Below are positions 36,545 to 47,300 of a stretch of 64,000 nucleotides of DNA, piece after piece (the first letter of the stretch is position 1; every line of letters begins with the position of its first letter). The DNA comes from Ancylobacter sp. WKF20 (GTDB taxonomy: Bacteria; Pseudomonadota; Alphaproteobacteria; Rhizobiales; Xanthobacteraceae). The DNA is taken from assembly GCF_029760895.1 (NCBI RefSeq), contig NZ_CP121679.1:806001-870000 (forward strand), in the 5' to 3' direction. Under the pieces are notes generated by a model. The model saw nothing but the letters and a program-made list of their open reading frames with translations, was not told the DNA's origin and made no database searches. The position numbers and the translations under genes are program-made.

Positions 36545-36604
36545 CGGGGCCTCCTTGCCTCAAAATTTAGGGAAGAAGGCGTCCAGGAATCTAGGGGCGG
36601 TTCA

Positions 36605-36833
36605 GATCCTGAAGGAGCACGAGGCCGGGGTGCCGGTCGCGGACCTGTGCCGGAAGCACGGGGTCAGCGACGCCAGTATCTACAAGTGGAAGGCCCGTTT
36701 CGGCGGGATGGACGTATCGGAGGCCAAGCGGCTGCGGGCGCTCCAGGACGAGAACGCGAAGCTGAAGCGCATGCTCGCCGACGCGATGCTGGACAATGTC
36801 GCGATGAAGGATCTCCTGGGAAAGAAGTGGTGA
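36605..36833 (+). pseudogene. IS3-family OrfA, N-terminus missing
   Basis: The frame begins at the IS boundary with [20 protein letters not shown] and continues through [20 protein letters not shown] and [20 protein letters not shown] to a TGA at 36833. This is the standard OrfA pattern minus about the first 12 residues (usually of the MKKSRFTEEQI type). No native start remains, although an upstream frame reads through the IS end. Confidence 0.85.
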
Positions 36834-37756
36834 CGTCCTCTGCCGAGCGCAGGGCTGTCGCCCATCTCATGGAAGCCCATGGGATGAGCGAACGGCGGGC
36901 GTGTAAAGCCACCGGCTTCTGCCGCATGACCATGAGATACAGAGCCGCGCGCGGGAATGACGCCTCGCTACGTGAGCGCATGAAGGCCATCGCCCTGGAA
37001 CGGCGGCGGTTCGGGTATCGACGTCTCCACGTCCTGCTCAGGCGGGAGGGCTTCCGGGTAAACCACAAGCGGCTGTTTCGCCTTTACCGCGAAGAGCGGC
37101 TGATGGTCCGACGGCGCGGCGGTCGCAAGCGGGCGATCGGGACCCGGGCGCCGATGATGATCCCGATGCGACCGAACGAGCGCTGGTCGCTCGACTTCGT
37201 TGCCGACCAGATGACCGATGGTCGGCGCTTCCGGATGCTGGCCATCGTCGACGACTGCACCCGCGAATGCCTGGCGCTGGTGGCGGACACGTCGCTGTCC
37301 GGGGTGAGGGTCGCTCGCGAACTCAATCGGCTGCTGGCAGAGCGCGGCCGGCCGAAGATGATCGTCAGCGACAATGGCAGCGAGTTCACCTCCAATGCGA
37401 TTCTGGGCTGGGCCGACGCCGCGAGGGTTGAGTGGCACTACATCGCGCCGGGCAAGCCGATGCAGAATGGCTTCATCGAGAGCTTCAACGGCCGCCTGCG
37501 GGACGAGCTGTTGAACGAGACGCTGTTCTCCAGCCTGTCCCAGGCCAAGGCCGCTCTCGCCCGGTGGCAGGTCGATTACAACACCGACCGGCCGCACTCC
37601 AAGATCGGATGGCAGACGCCAAGCGCCTTCGCGGCCACGTTCCACAAGCGCCGGGATCAGACGCTACGAAACGTGAATAGCTCCGCGTCTGCCCACGCCG
37701 CTCAACCCGCCCGAGAGGGCCAAACCAACCGCCGGAACGAACTGACCGCTGGATAG
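36830..37756 (+). CDS. IS3-family transposase OrfB of the truncated element
   Basis: This 308-residue integrase starts at GTG 36830, overlapping the OrfA stop. The triad is visible in [14 protein letters not shown] (about residue 120), [12 protein letters not shown] (about 183) and [17 protein letters not shown] (about 219). The body ends in a Ser/Ala/Arg tail. The coding frame is complete, but the element lacks one end and the OrfA start, so it should not move on its own. Confidence 0.88.
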   Translation: MTSSAERRAVAHLMEAHGMSERRACKATGFCRMTMRYRAARGNDASLRERMKAIALERRRFGYRRLHVLLRREGFRVNHKRLFRLYREERLMVRRRGGRKRAIGTRAPMMIPMRPNERWSLDFVADQMTDGRRFRMLAIVDDCTRECLALVADTSLSGVRVARELNRLLAERGRPKMIVSDNGSEFTSNAILGWADAARVEWHYIAPGKPMQNGFIESFNGRLRDELLNETLFSSLSQAKAALARWQVDYNTDRPHSKIGWQTPSAFAATFHKRRDQTLRNVNSSASAHAAQPAREGQTNRRNELTAG

Positions 37757-37792
37757 AAGTTGGGGGGCAACGTCAGCCCAACGCAGCGGGCC

Positions 37793-37829
37793 ACTACCCG
37801 GCGCAACCGTGGGCGGCTCGCCGGGTAGT
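37793..37829. terminator. hairpin downstream of the truncated IS
   Basis: ACTACCCGGCG pairs perfectly with CGCCGGGTAGT (11 bp) around a 15-base loop. It lies between the end of OrfB and the convergent exported protein gene at 37871 and may end both transcripts. There is no U tract. Confidence 0.5.
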
Positions 37830-37870
37830 CGTCTTTCCGGGCGGTCATCTGCCGACCGGGCCGATCGCGA

Positions 37871-38635
37871 TCAGGGCAGCAGGCCCTTGCGGCTGAAGCA
37901 TTCTTCGATCTTGGTCACAACGGCCGCCGAACCTGTGAGCGGCCACTTGACCGGTTGCGTGCCTTTGATCTGGGTGGTCAGCAGTTTGCCGTTCCTGAGG
38001 GCGGCGACAAAGCGATCGTCGAGCCCCGCCTCGCCCGCGCCTTCAGCGGTAAAGCCGAACTGGGCATCCACGCGGCGTCCGTCGAGCGTGATAATGCCCC
38101 CCTCAAACCCTTCCGTCTGTTCAGCAGGGACGCGCAGTTCCCAGCCATACGTCTTCTTCTGAAGGATGAGGAAGCCGGCCGGAAGGCTGATCGACCCGGC
38201 ACAGCCGACAAACTCCGACCCCGCATGCAGCGAGACGACCTCCCAGCCGCGAGTGGAGCCATAGGGCACCATTTCAAGATCGGCTGTCGGCTGTAAGCTG
38301 GGGTCGGCCGGCTCGGCGCCTGCCTTCATGCCGGGCTCGTCGGCGACAGGCTCGCAGGAGAACTCCTCGACGCCAACGAAAAGCTTCGGCCCGTCGCCTT
38401 CCGGCCAGAACTGCAATTCACGGCCGGGATTCACCCAGGCGCCCTTGCCATCGGGCACGAGCGGCGCGCTGAAGGTGCCATGAAAGTTGCCACTGCTGTT
38501 CTCTGGATGGGTCTCGACAACAAGGCCGAGATCGCCGCCGCATTTGTAGAGAAGCTCGCCTTCCGCCCGCGCTGATCCAGCAGCGGCCACAAGTGCAGCC
38601 ATAACAAGAAGGAGTTTGATCAGGCGGGTGTCCAT
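37871..38635 (-). CDS. exported protein of unknown function
   Basis: This 254-residue protein has a signal peptide (LIKLLLVMAALVAAAGSARA, cleaved near residue 24). The mature part is rich in beta-type sequence and holds four Cys (YKCGGD, FSCEPV, VGCAGS, EECFSR), fitting two disulfides in the periplasm. I do not recognise the family. It lies in the island between IS debris and a divergent second exported protein gene. No strong ribosome binding site precedes ATG 38635. Confidence 0.65.
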   Translation of the reverse strand: MDTRLIKLLLVMAALVAAAGSARAEGELLYKCGGDLGLVVETHPENSSGNFHGTFSAPLVPDGKGAWVNPGRELQFWPEGDGPKLFVGVEEFSCEPVADEPGMKAGAEPADPSLQPTADLEMVPYGSTRGWEVVSLHAGSEFVGCAGSISLPAGFLILQKKTYGWELRVPAEQTEGFEGGIITLDGRRVDAQFGFTAEGAGEAGLDDRFVAALRNGKLLTTQIKGTQPVKWPLTGSAAVVTKIEECFSRKGLLP

Positions 38636-39027
38636 GGATTGTCCGGCCAAAGGGGAGGGAGGGAGGGAGCAGGCGTGGGCACGCATTCTGACGTTGCCTG
38701 AGCATCGACAGACCTTGCCTGGGCATCGACAGACCTTGCCGATCCACAGGGTCGGATCTGCCGATAGCTTTAGCTGCGAGACACTGGGCGCCGATTTTGC
38801 ACGTCCCCTGATACCGTTCAAGGTTCGTTAGGCCGGGAATCCGTGGCAGACGTCGACCGGGGAGGCCGCGTCCCGCATTGCGGTAATACTTCGCTGTTTC
38901 GGTAACCCCGGACGCCTGAAAGCAGCTTGACCGGGTTTTACGCAAAGGTATCGTGATGGCTGTAAGTCTATGAAGCTCCTTGAGCGGCCAGCCTGCGCGC
39001 GCGCCCTCCATCGCTGCGAAAGACATC
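38636..39027. other. 392-base gap between two divergent exported-protein genes
   Basis: The gap holds a 21-bp tandem repeat at 38694-38740 and a run of GGGA units near 38652-38668. It must contain both promoters, but I cannot place -35/-10 boxes with confidence. No ORF with a credible start or known domain is seen in it. Confidence 0.6.
38694..38740. repeat. 21-bp tandem repeat, two and a quarter copies
   Basis: TTGCCTGAGCATCGACAGACC (38694-38714) and TTGCCTGGGCATCGACAGACC (38715-38735) differ at one base, and a third partial copy TTGCC follows. It lies in the region upstream of the 254-residue exported protein gene and might be a regulatory or slippage-derived repeat. Confidence 0.85.
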
Positions 39028-39501
39028 ATGAACAAGCCTGCACTTTTGGCGCTGGCCCTTGCCGCGTTCAGTCTTCACGGGGCTCCCGCACTCGCGGACG
39101 AGCGCGTCCTAGCCACTATCGGGGGATGGCGCGTGATTCTGAACCGTAACAATGACAACAGTTTCAACCGCTGCATCATTGAGACCAACCAGAATGGTCA
39201 GGTGCTGCGCGTAGCCCATAACGGCAAGGGCTCGGATTACAGCCTCTCGGTCCCGGCGCTGGGACACAGGAACGGCGACGACGCGACCATCGGCTTCAAC
39301 GACGAACAGCCGGAATATTTCCGCTTCGCGTCCGACCGGCAGCGCGCCTGGACATCGATGAGCTGGGACATGTCGCAGCTTTTCGAAACGGCCCGCACAA
39401 TCGAAGTCTGGATCGGCAACCGTGAGCTCAAGTGGAATCTCCGCGACGCGCAGAAGGCGATAATTCGCCTGACCGATTGCGTTAACGAGAATGCACAGTG
39501 A
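39028..39501 (+). CDS. exported protein of unknown function
   Basis: This 157-residue protein starts at ATG 39028 (MNKPALLALALAAFSLHGAPALA, signal peptide of about 23 residues). The mature part has a GGWRVILNRNNDNSFNRC segment, a mostly beta pattern and a second Cys near the C-terminus (LTDCVNENAQ). I do not recognise it. It ends where transposase debris begins. Confidence 0.65.
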   Translation: MNKPALLALALAAFSLHGAPALADERVLATIGGWRVILNRNNDNSFNRCIIETNQNGQVLRVAHNGKGSDYSLSVPALGHRNGDDATIGFNDEQPEYFRFASDRQRAWTSMSWDMSQLFETARTIEVWIGNRELKWNLRDAQKAIIRLTDCVNENAQ

Positions 39502-39539
39502 AGCTTAGAACGGCTTGCAGCGCACGTTCGTCATCGGCG

Positions 39540-39824
39540 ATTGGGTTCGACGCCACCCGCGAATGCCTGACGCTTGTCGTCGACACCTCGCTCTCTGGCC
39601 AGCGGGTCGCCCGCGAACTCGATGCCCTCATCGACCTTCGCGGCGGCCGCTCATGGGCGTCAGCGACAACGGCACCGAGCTGACATCGCGGGCAATCCTG
39701 CAATGGCAGGAAGACCAGGGTGTCGAGTGGCACTACATCGCGCCCCGGCAAACCCATGCAGAACGGCTTCGTCGAGAGCCTGAACGGTCGCTTCCGCGAC
39801 GAGTGCCTCAACGAGCACATGTTC
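39540..39824 (+). pseudogene. decayed IS3-family OrfB fragment
   Basis: Three successive frames carry pieces of an OrfB integrase core: DATRECLTLVVDTSLSGQRVAREL, then [17 protein letters not shown] with VEWHYIAP, then [19 protein letters not shown]. They resemble the same stretch of the OrfB at 36830-37756 but are not identical to it. Two frameshifts, near 39655 and 39745, and missing ends make it non-functional. Confidence 0.85.
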
Positions 39825-39844
39825 CGCAAGCGCAAGGAGATCAA

Positions 39845-39952
39845 GACGTCCGCATCATGGGATCGAAGTCGGAACTGCTGCGAACGCTGGTGGCCGCTTC
39901 TAGCGGGCAATCGGCGGCATTCGGCGTTCATAGTTCTGTACTGAAATGGCGC
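39845..39952 (+). pseudogene. C-terminal remnant of a second large serine recombinase
   Basis: The fragment reads [20 protein letters not shown]...SSVLKWR. It matches the end of the intact recombinase ([16 protein letters not shown]...GLKWR) but lies on the opposite strand. Just past KWR the DNA shares ACTGAAATGGCG with the recombinase/tRNA junction and then diverges from the tRNA. It is a leftover from another element of the same family or from an inversion. The following 150 bases to 40101 hold nothing I can identify. Confidence 0.8.
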
Positions 39953-40101
39953 GCCGACCAAATCGAAACTGCGAACACCTATGTCGTTGAAATTGCATTG
40001 GGTTAGCAGGTGCCGCCGCCACCTTTGCGGCTGCAACGGTCTTTGCGCGGTGATCCGAAGCAACGCCTGCGCTGCGCCAAGGCGAGGCGGTTACGCTTGG
40101 T

Positions 40102-41013
40102 TCAGTCCTTCTGGAAACGCAGGCGGCAGCGCAGGCCGGCGGGGATGGCGAGGTCGGGATTGGGCAGCGTCAGGCGCACCGCAAAGGTGCCACTGCCGGT
40201 GTCGAGGATCTGGTCGGCCACAGTGACGGTCGCCTGATGGCGCGAGGCGAGAGGAGCGTCGAAGGTGACTTCGGCGTGACGACCGGGAGGGGTCGCGCCG
40301 TAATAGGCGACGGGAATGAAGACCTCCACCTGCAGCGGATCGATCTGGGCGAGGGTAAGGATGCTGGACTGCTCATTGCGGTACTCGCCCGCCTCCATGG
40401 TCCGCTCGACGACGATACCGTCGATCGGGCTGACCACCCGCTTCTGGTCGAGAACCGCCAGCGCCCGCTCGACATCGAGCGCGGCGGCCTCAAGGTTCAG
40501 CTCGGCCTCGCGCAGGTTGAAGGCCGCGATATCGGCCTGCGACGTTACCTCATCGAACTGAAGCGCGGTGACGGCGCCGGGATTGGTCTGTTTCAGGCGA
40601 ATGATGCGGTCGGCCGCCTGCGCGGTGAACTTCACCCGCGCCTGCGCCGCTTTCACCGGCTGGTCGTTGCGCGCCCTCGACCGCGCGATGGCGAGCTGCG
40701 CGCGCTCGACATTGGATTCCAGCTCGACCAACAACTGGCCCTTTTTCACCCGGTCGCCCCGCTCGACATGGATCGCCTCGATCAGACCGGGCACGGCGGC
40801 GCTGAGCTTCACCCGTGCCGGGGCGTCGACGAGGCAATCGAAGCTGCTGTCCTCCAGCGCGCGCCCCTGCGCAAAGGCCGAGGTCACGGCCAGTAACTGG
40901 GCCAGCGCAAGCGCCGCCGCGGCGAGGGGAGCAAGACTGCCACAGAGCCAATCAAGCCGCAGACCCGGGACGCCGAGCGGGTTGCGTGTAAGCGCGGCGG
41001 TGCTGCGTGACAT
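40102..41013 (-). CDS. HlyD-family periplasmic adaptor (membrane fusion) protein
   Basis: This 303-residue adaptor starts at ATG 41013 with GAGGAGACGG upstream. A hydrophobic N-terminal segment (about 27-53) anchors or signals export. Next comes a lipoyl-like beta hairpin (VPGLIEAIHVERGDRVKKGQ, about 75-94), an alpha hairpin (about 100-165), the second lipoyl half (VVSPIDGIVVER) and a beta-barrel. Such adaptors bridge inner-membrane pumps to TolC-type channels. It is divergent from the giant protein gene, so a role in its export is plausible, but no ABC transporter or TolC gene is visible. Confidence 0.8.
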   Translation of the reverse strand: MSRSTAALTRNPLGVPGLRLDWLCGSLAPLAAAALALAQLLAVTSAFAQGRALEDSSFDCLVDAPARVKLSAAVPGLIEAIHVERGDRVKKGQLLVELESNVERAQLAIARSRARNDQPVKAAQARVKFTAQAADRIIRLKQTNPGAVTALQFDEVTSQADIAAFNLREAELNLEAAALDVERALAVLDQKRVVSPIDGIVVERTMEAGEYRNEQSSILTLAQIDPLQVEVFIPVAYYGATPPGRHAEVTFDAPLASRHQATVTVADQILDTGSGTFAVRLTLPNPDLAIPAGLRCRLRFQKD

Positions 41014-41356
41014 TGTTCCGTCTCCTCGCTCATCGGTGCCTGCCGGCTCCGTCCGCGACCTATCCGCCTCCTCCCGACGATTCGCGGGAGGCATTCATAT
41101 CGGGGCCCAGCACACCGGCACGCAACAGCGCTCCGCCGCCGCCATCGCCCGCCACGCGCTACCTTGCGGCGGTAACGCGGCCGGGCAGATGGCAAGTGAG
41201 CCACAGTGCCCAGAAATATACGGAAATTCATATTAATGAGATTGACGGTACTTCGGTGTAGCTTAGCATTTCTGCGCCATCTGGATTGCCGGTCGGCATG
41301 GGGCGGTACGCTGTGGGGGCTGCCGTCCTGCGGGTTTGACCCGGGCGTTGGGGGAC
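41014..41356. promoter_or_regulatory. 343-base divergent promoter region
   Basis: This gap separates the adaptor gene from the giant LEPR-XLL gene. It contains an unusually AT-rich stretch for this genome (41213-41262, including AGAAATATACGGAAATTC and ATATTAATGAG), a likely promoter zone. The frame of the giant gene remains open back through the right part of the gap, so its exact start is uncertain. Confidence 0.5.
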
Positions 41357-44300
41357 GTGTTGGCGGGTGCAGATGGGAAGGCGCGTTCGCAGGAGCGCGC
41401 GCGGGAACTTTATCGCTGGTTGCGCTCCACCGCGTCGCGCGCTGTCATGGCGCCGCGCGAACGTCGTTCCGCCCTGCGTCTCGAGGCACTGGAACCCCGC
41501 CTTCTGCTGAGCGCCTCGCCGCTCACCATTGATCTTGCCACGGTCGGCGTGGACGTCGAGCCGCGCTCCGTTTTGCTGCGGGTGGTGGAGACCGCGGACG
41601 CCCAGCGGACCCACAAGCTACAGGTTGTGAACACCCGTAACGACCAGACGGTCTCTGAACTTGACCTGTCGACGGTGCTCAGCGTGAAGCTGGTCGGCAC
41701 CGCTGGCAATGACACAGTGACCATCGGCGCCGGCTTCCCGACCACGACCCAGGTGCTGTTCTCCGGCACGGCGGGCGACGACAAGCTGATTTTTGCGGCG
41801 GGCAACAACGAGGTCATCGACGAGCTGACCGTGCGGCGCGTTGCCGTGAGTTCCGGCATCATTGCGGCGGACGGCTTCAACTCGGTGCTGTTCGACAAGG
41901 TCGGCACCGTCGAGATCACCTCCGAAGTCAATCACCTGACGCTGTGGGATGATCGTGCCGCGGCAAATGATCTGGTGCTTGGCGATGCCGGTGTCGCCGC
42001 TGAAGATGGTCGCCTCGTTTTCGCCGACGCTGGCGCCGTCGCCGGGCAGGGAATCGTCTTCCAGTCGCCGCGCCAGTCGCTCTCCGTGTCGGGCTCGCGC
42101 ACGCTCTTCGCGGGCGACGACATCACCATCCGTACGCTCGATCCGGACTTCGCCGCCGATCTCGATGTAACGACCTCGCGGGGCTATGCCCCTTTCGCCG
42201 ATGAGCCGGAAGAGGACGCGGGGCTGAACGCCGCGGACAGCTCCTTCTTCGGAAGTCTCATCGGCGCGGTGGCGCCCAGCGTGCCGGACGAGCAGCTGTT
42301 CGCCTATCTGACCAATGCCGGTTCGATCACGCTGGAGGGGCGGGTCGCGACCGGTGGCGGGACCGTCACTCTGGTCGCGGATGCGCTGACCATTGCGGAG
42401 ACCGGGCGTATCGACACCTCCGTGTCGGGCGAGGAATCCGGTGCGATCGAATTGGGCGCGCGCAGTCTCTCCATCGCCTCCGGCGCCGAGCTTCTGGCGG
42501 GGGCGGCGGGTGCGGGGGGCGAGGCCGGGGATGTCACCATCAAGGTCGAGGCGCGGGAATCGCTCGCCAAGGCGGTGCTGGGTGCGCTGGTTCCCTTCAG
42601 CTTCGACCGGCAGGCGGCGGCCATCACTATCGGCAAGGCGACACTGACGGGCGCAAATGTCGAGATTTCCGCCACCTCTATTTCCGGCACGCTCGACGAT
42701 GTCGATCTGGGCGTCGCCCTGCCGGCATTGCCGACTTTTCTAAAGGATGCGCTGGCCGAGAAGCTCGCCAGCATCCCCGGCCGGTCGGTAGCCGACTCCG
42801 CCCTGTCCAATCTCGGCGCGGCGGTATTCTTCAAAGGTGCCGACGCCACGATCACGCTCACCGACGCGTCGATCCATGCCGCGGGCAATGTCGCCATCGA
42901 GTCCGGCGCAAATATCTCGCTGCGGCCGGATGTGGCGGTGGAGCCGGGCGAGGACGCCACCTCCATCGGCGCGCAGATCGCCGTGGGAATCGGCAGCGCC
43001 GCCAGCAAGGTGGGCGTGGAACTGCTGGGCACGACCACCCTCGAGGCCGGCGACGACGTGCTGATCAAGGCCGGCGCCGAGCTGGAGATCGAGGGCAAGG
43101 TCGAGATTGCCGCCAAGAGCACGGAAAACGCCGGAGGCGCCAGCGCCGGCAACGCAAAGTCGCTGGCCGTCATCATAGGCATGCTCGATCTCGACGCCCA
43201 TGTGACGGTGGCGTCGGGTGCCTCCATCTCCAGCCTCGGCGACGTCAATTTTGTCGCCGAGGGCAACCTTAAGATGAAGGCCGAGTCGGCCAGCAAGACG
43301 GTTGGCGATGCCAAGGGGGCCGTGGCGCTCTCGCTTGCCTTCTCCAGCGCCGATGTCGAGACGCGGATCGACGGCCGGGTCACAGCCCGCGGGAGCGTTC
43401 AGGAAGGCTCGCCCGATGATGAGGCGGAAAGCCCGGAGGCGTTCGACGGCGATGACACCGAGGTCGTGGACCTCGATGAGGACAGCTTCAGCATTGCCGA
43501 GCACGGCTTCGTGCAGGGGCAGAAGGTCTATTACAAGGCTGAGGCTTCCCCGGTGCTGGGCACGCCCGTCGCGGGCAGCGCCATTGGCGGGCTGGAGGAT
43601 GGCGGCGTCTATTACGTCATCAAGACCGACGACGACACGTTCCAGCTCGCCGAGAAGCCGTCCATCGATCTGGGGACGGACGGGCTCGATCCGGAATCCA
43701 CCCACAGCTTTCAGATTCCACAGGCGGCCAGCGGCAGCCTGAACGCTCTATCCGGCGCGACGATCCGCATCGATGGGCATGGCTTCGAGACGGGAGACCG
43801 CATCACCTATCAGGCGCCGGCCGGCGAAACGGCGATCGGTGGGCTGACGGACGGGGCGAGCTACATCGTCGAGGTTCTCGACGCGTCGACCTTCCAGCTC
43901 AAGGCGACATCCGGGGGGCCGGCCATCGCGGTGGCGCAGGGGGGAGCGCTTGGGCGGCACCTGTTCCAGCGCGCGGCGGAAGGCACGCGCGCGGCGCATG
44001 AGGCCGGGTTGACGCTGATGCGGCTCAACGACGTCGCCAACACCATCACGCTGCGCAATCACGGTTTTTCGACAGATCCGGCGGCGCCGACCACCGTGCA
44101 TTACGCGCTGGACGGGGCGGACGACAGCGAGGCCCTGGCCGGGCTCAGCACCAGCGCCACCTATGCGGTGCGCGTCATCGACGCCGACACGTTCCAGCTT
44201 CTCGACGCCAGCACCGGCGCGGTGATCGACCTTGGCGCCGCGCCGTCCGGTGGCACGCATATGTTCGCCTTCCTCGGCGGCGGTGTCGCGATCAACGCGG

Positions 44301-47300
44301 CCAGTGCGGTGGACGATGATACCGATCTCGTCACCGCCACCGCGCACGGCTTCGTGGATGGACAGCAGGTCGTCTACCGCGTCGACCCGACCCGCACCCG
44401 CAGCGTCGAGCAGACCGTGCAGGATGGGAAGGGTACACTTGCGACCGAGACGGTGACGCTGGCGGATCGCGCGATCTCGGGGCTGCGTGACAACGCCACC
44501 TATTATGTCGTCGTCATCGATGCCGATCATTTCCGCCTTGTGGAGGAGGCAAGCGACGTCGAGGGCGCGCACGCCATCGATCTCACCAGTCTGGGCTCGG
44601 GCGACAAGCACAGCCTGTCGCCCAACGACCTCACCACCGGCGTCGGCGTCCATGCGGTGCTGAATGTCGAGCTGGAGAACGCCGCCGAGACCGAGACGGG
44701 CGCGGAGGAGGAAGAAGAGGACGACGGCGAGGAACGCGGCGACGTTGCGGGCGCCGGCGGTGACGCGCAGGATTATCTCGACGCGCTGCTTGGGGGCGCC
44801 ACGGCGGATGACGCGCTACCCGACGCAGAGACCTCCGGCGAGGATGGCGACCCCGCCAAGGCCGGCGGCAAGGCCGAGGTGAAGGACGGCACGGAAGACG
44901 AGAGCGCTGCCACCAAGGAAGCGCCGAAGGCCGGCGCCAATGGCGGGCTCAGCATCGGCGGCACGGTTGCCTTCTCCTTCACCAATCACAAAGTGTCGGC
45001 GCTGGTCGGCACCGATCCTCTGGCGCGCACCGTCATCACCTCCGGCGCCGATGTCGATGTGAAGGCGGCGATCGAGCAGAAGTCGATCCTGGCCGCCAAG
45101 AGCTTCACCGTGAAGCCCGAGGACGGCGGATCCGCGTCTGACAAGGCGGTGGCGCTCGCGGTGACGGTCGGGGTCTACGGCAATGACACCAAGGCGGTGA
45201 TTGGCGGCAGCGCCGATGTCGATGCGGTGGATACGGTGACGGTCGAGGCGACCACGCAGTATCCGTTCCTCGCCAGCCTTGAGGATGTGATCGGCGAGAG
45301 CCCGTCCGATTTCTTCGACAAGCAGCTCGAAGCCTTCAACGAAGACCCGGAGGATGCGCGCGAGACGTTAATGGACGGCACGCTGGGCTTCTCCCAGCTG
45401 GTCAATAACTGGTCGGTTGCCCTCGCCAACACCGGCGCGGCCGGCTCCATCGGCGTGTCGGGGTCCATCACCACACTGGTCTATGACGACAGCGCCAAGG
45501 CGCAGATCCTCAGCGGCGCGCGCATCAATCAGCGTTCCGACGACCTGTTCGGTCAGCCCTGGAGCCCGTCCGACGAGCAGAGCGTCGCGGTCAACGCGCT
45601 CGTGCTGCACGAGACGGTGGACATTGCCGGCTTCGGCAACTGGTCACTGGGCGAGGAGCTTTCCGACACCATCCGCAAGGAAGGTCTGGCGGAAGCAGCG
45701 AAGGGCGGCAGCCTGGTTGATTTCTTCAACCGTTCCGGCGGCTCGGGCGCCGGCGGCTCGCTCGGGGTGGCGGTCTATCTCTCCGACAGCGTCGCCCGCA
45801 TCGAGGGCGATGTGCGCGTCGCCATCGGCGAGGAAGGCGCGCTCGACGTTACCGCCACGGAGACGCTGACGCGGGTCGCGCTCTCCCAGGCTGGTGCGCT
45901 GACGGGCGACGATGCCAGCTATGCCATCGCCGGCTCTGGCATCGTCACGGTCGTGCGCTCGCGCGTGGATGCCGGGATTGTCGCGACCGCTACCGCGGCG
46001 CCGACCATCACCGGCGGCGGAGCGGTCACGGTCGAGGCCGTGAATGACGGTTACATGTTCAACCTGGCCGGCGCCTTCGTCTGGGGCGGGTCGAACACGA
46101 CCAGCGTGGGCGTCGCCTTCGGCGTGTTCAATGTCGACCGCGACGTGACCGCCTTCATCGGCGCCGATTCGCGTGGCGATATCCGGTCCACGCCGACGGC
46201 GGCGATCCGTATCGAGGCGTCTGAGGTGACCGTTTCCGCCAAGGCGACGGGAACGGCCGTCAACATCATCGCGGCCGGCGCGCTGAGCGGGCCAAGCGGG
46301 GATGGCGACGCGGAGTCGGCGCCGGAACTGGAATCGGACGCGACGCAGGAATCCGATCTGACCGGCGATCTCAAGCCCTCATCATCCATGGCGGGCGGCG
46401 GCGGCAACAGCGGCGGCGCGTCGCAGGTGGCCTCGCTCGATGCGTCAAAATCGGCGCCCTCCTCGCGCAGCGGCATCGGCCTTGCCGGCGCGGCGATGGT
46501 GTGGGTCGGCAACGACACGGTACGCTCTTATGTGAACGCCACCGGCGCCATCACCGCCTCCGACATGACGGTGGAGGCGGTGAACCAGGCGGACCTGTTC
46601 AACCTCATCGGCGGCGCCACCGTTGCCTATGGCGGGCAGGGCGGCCATGCGATAGGCGGCGCGTTCTCCGTCACGGTGAATTCCTCCATTACCGAATCCT
46701 TCGTCGCCAACCGCCTGAGCGGCCCGACGCCGAGCAACGCGCTGCTGATCACCCTCGCTGGGGCCGCGACCGCGGGCGCGGTGGCCGGCACGCGGCCGGG
46801 CAAGTTGTCGGTGAAAGCCACGCAGGCGGGCGAGATCGACACCTTCACCGTCGGCATCGGCGTCACCACGAATGCGTCGAAGCGCGGCTTTGGCGGCTCG
46901 GTCGCGGCCACCCACATCACCAGCAAGACGACGGCGACGCTGGACGGCGTGAACGTCGAGCGCGGCGAGGACGGGGCGGCGACCCCCGCCACCATGAGCG
47001 CGGCCGATGTCGCGGTGGAGGCCCGCAACGCGCTGGACATCTTCTCCATTGGCGGCGGTGTTGGGATCGGCGTGTCCGGAGCCGGCGTGGGCGGTTCGGT
47101 CGCCCTCAACATGCTGGTGTCCAGCACCAAGGCGGAAGCTCTCGGCACGACGCGCCGGGCCGATCTCGATCTCGGCACGGGCAACCTGGCCGTGAGCGCG
47201 GCCAATGAGCAGGAGATCGAGGCCTATGCCATCGGCGCGGGCGGCGGCGGCGGCTCCGGTGCCTCGGTCGGCTTCACCCTGGCGGCGAACCTCATCACCA

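Larger units (their letters stand above)
35379..36604 (-). mobile_element. complete IS3-family insertion sequence (1226 bp)
   Basis: The two ends form a terminal inverted repeat of about 27 bases: TGAACCGCCCC, a variable middle, then GACGCC, at 35379-35405 and again inverted at 36578-36604. Two overlapping transposase frames fill it. The flanking bases do not give a clear 3-4 bp target duplication (CATT left, GATC right), which means one flank has been rearranged since insertion. Confidence 0.88.
36605..37775 (+). mobile_element. left-truncated second IS3-family element
   Basis: This element carries OrfA without its start and a full OrfB. Its right end appears to be AAGTTGGGGGGCAACGTCA (37757-37775), whose complement TGACGTTGCCCCCCAA resembles an IS3-type terminus. 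The left end is absent: the complete IS abuts OrfA directly, and the sequence on that IS's far side is toxin DNA, not the OrfA start. A deletion or recombination must have removed it. Confidence 0.7.

Noticed and set aside
33251..40101. A direct-repeat attR of the tRNA-Ser 3' end
   Set aside because: I looked for a second copy of the T-arm and acceptor sequence in the island and its right flank and found none. Only the inverted 12-bp match at 39940-39951 is present.
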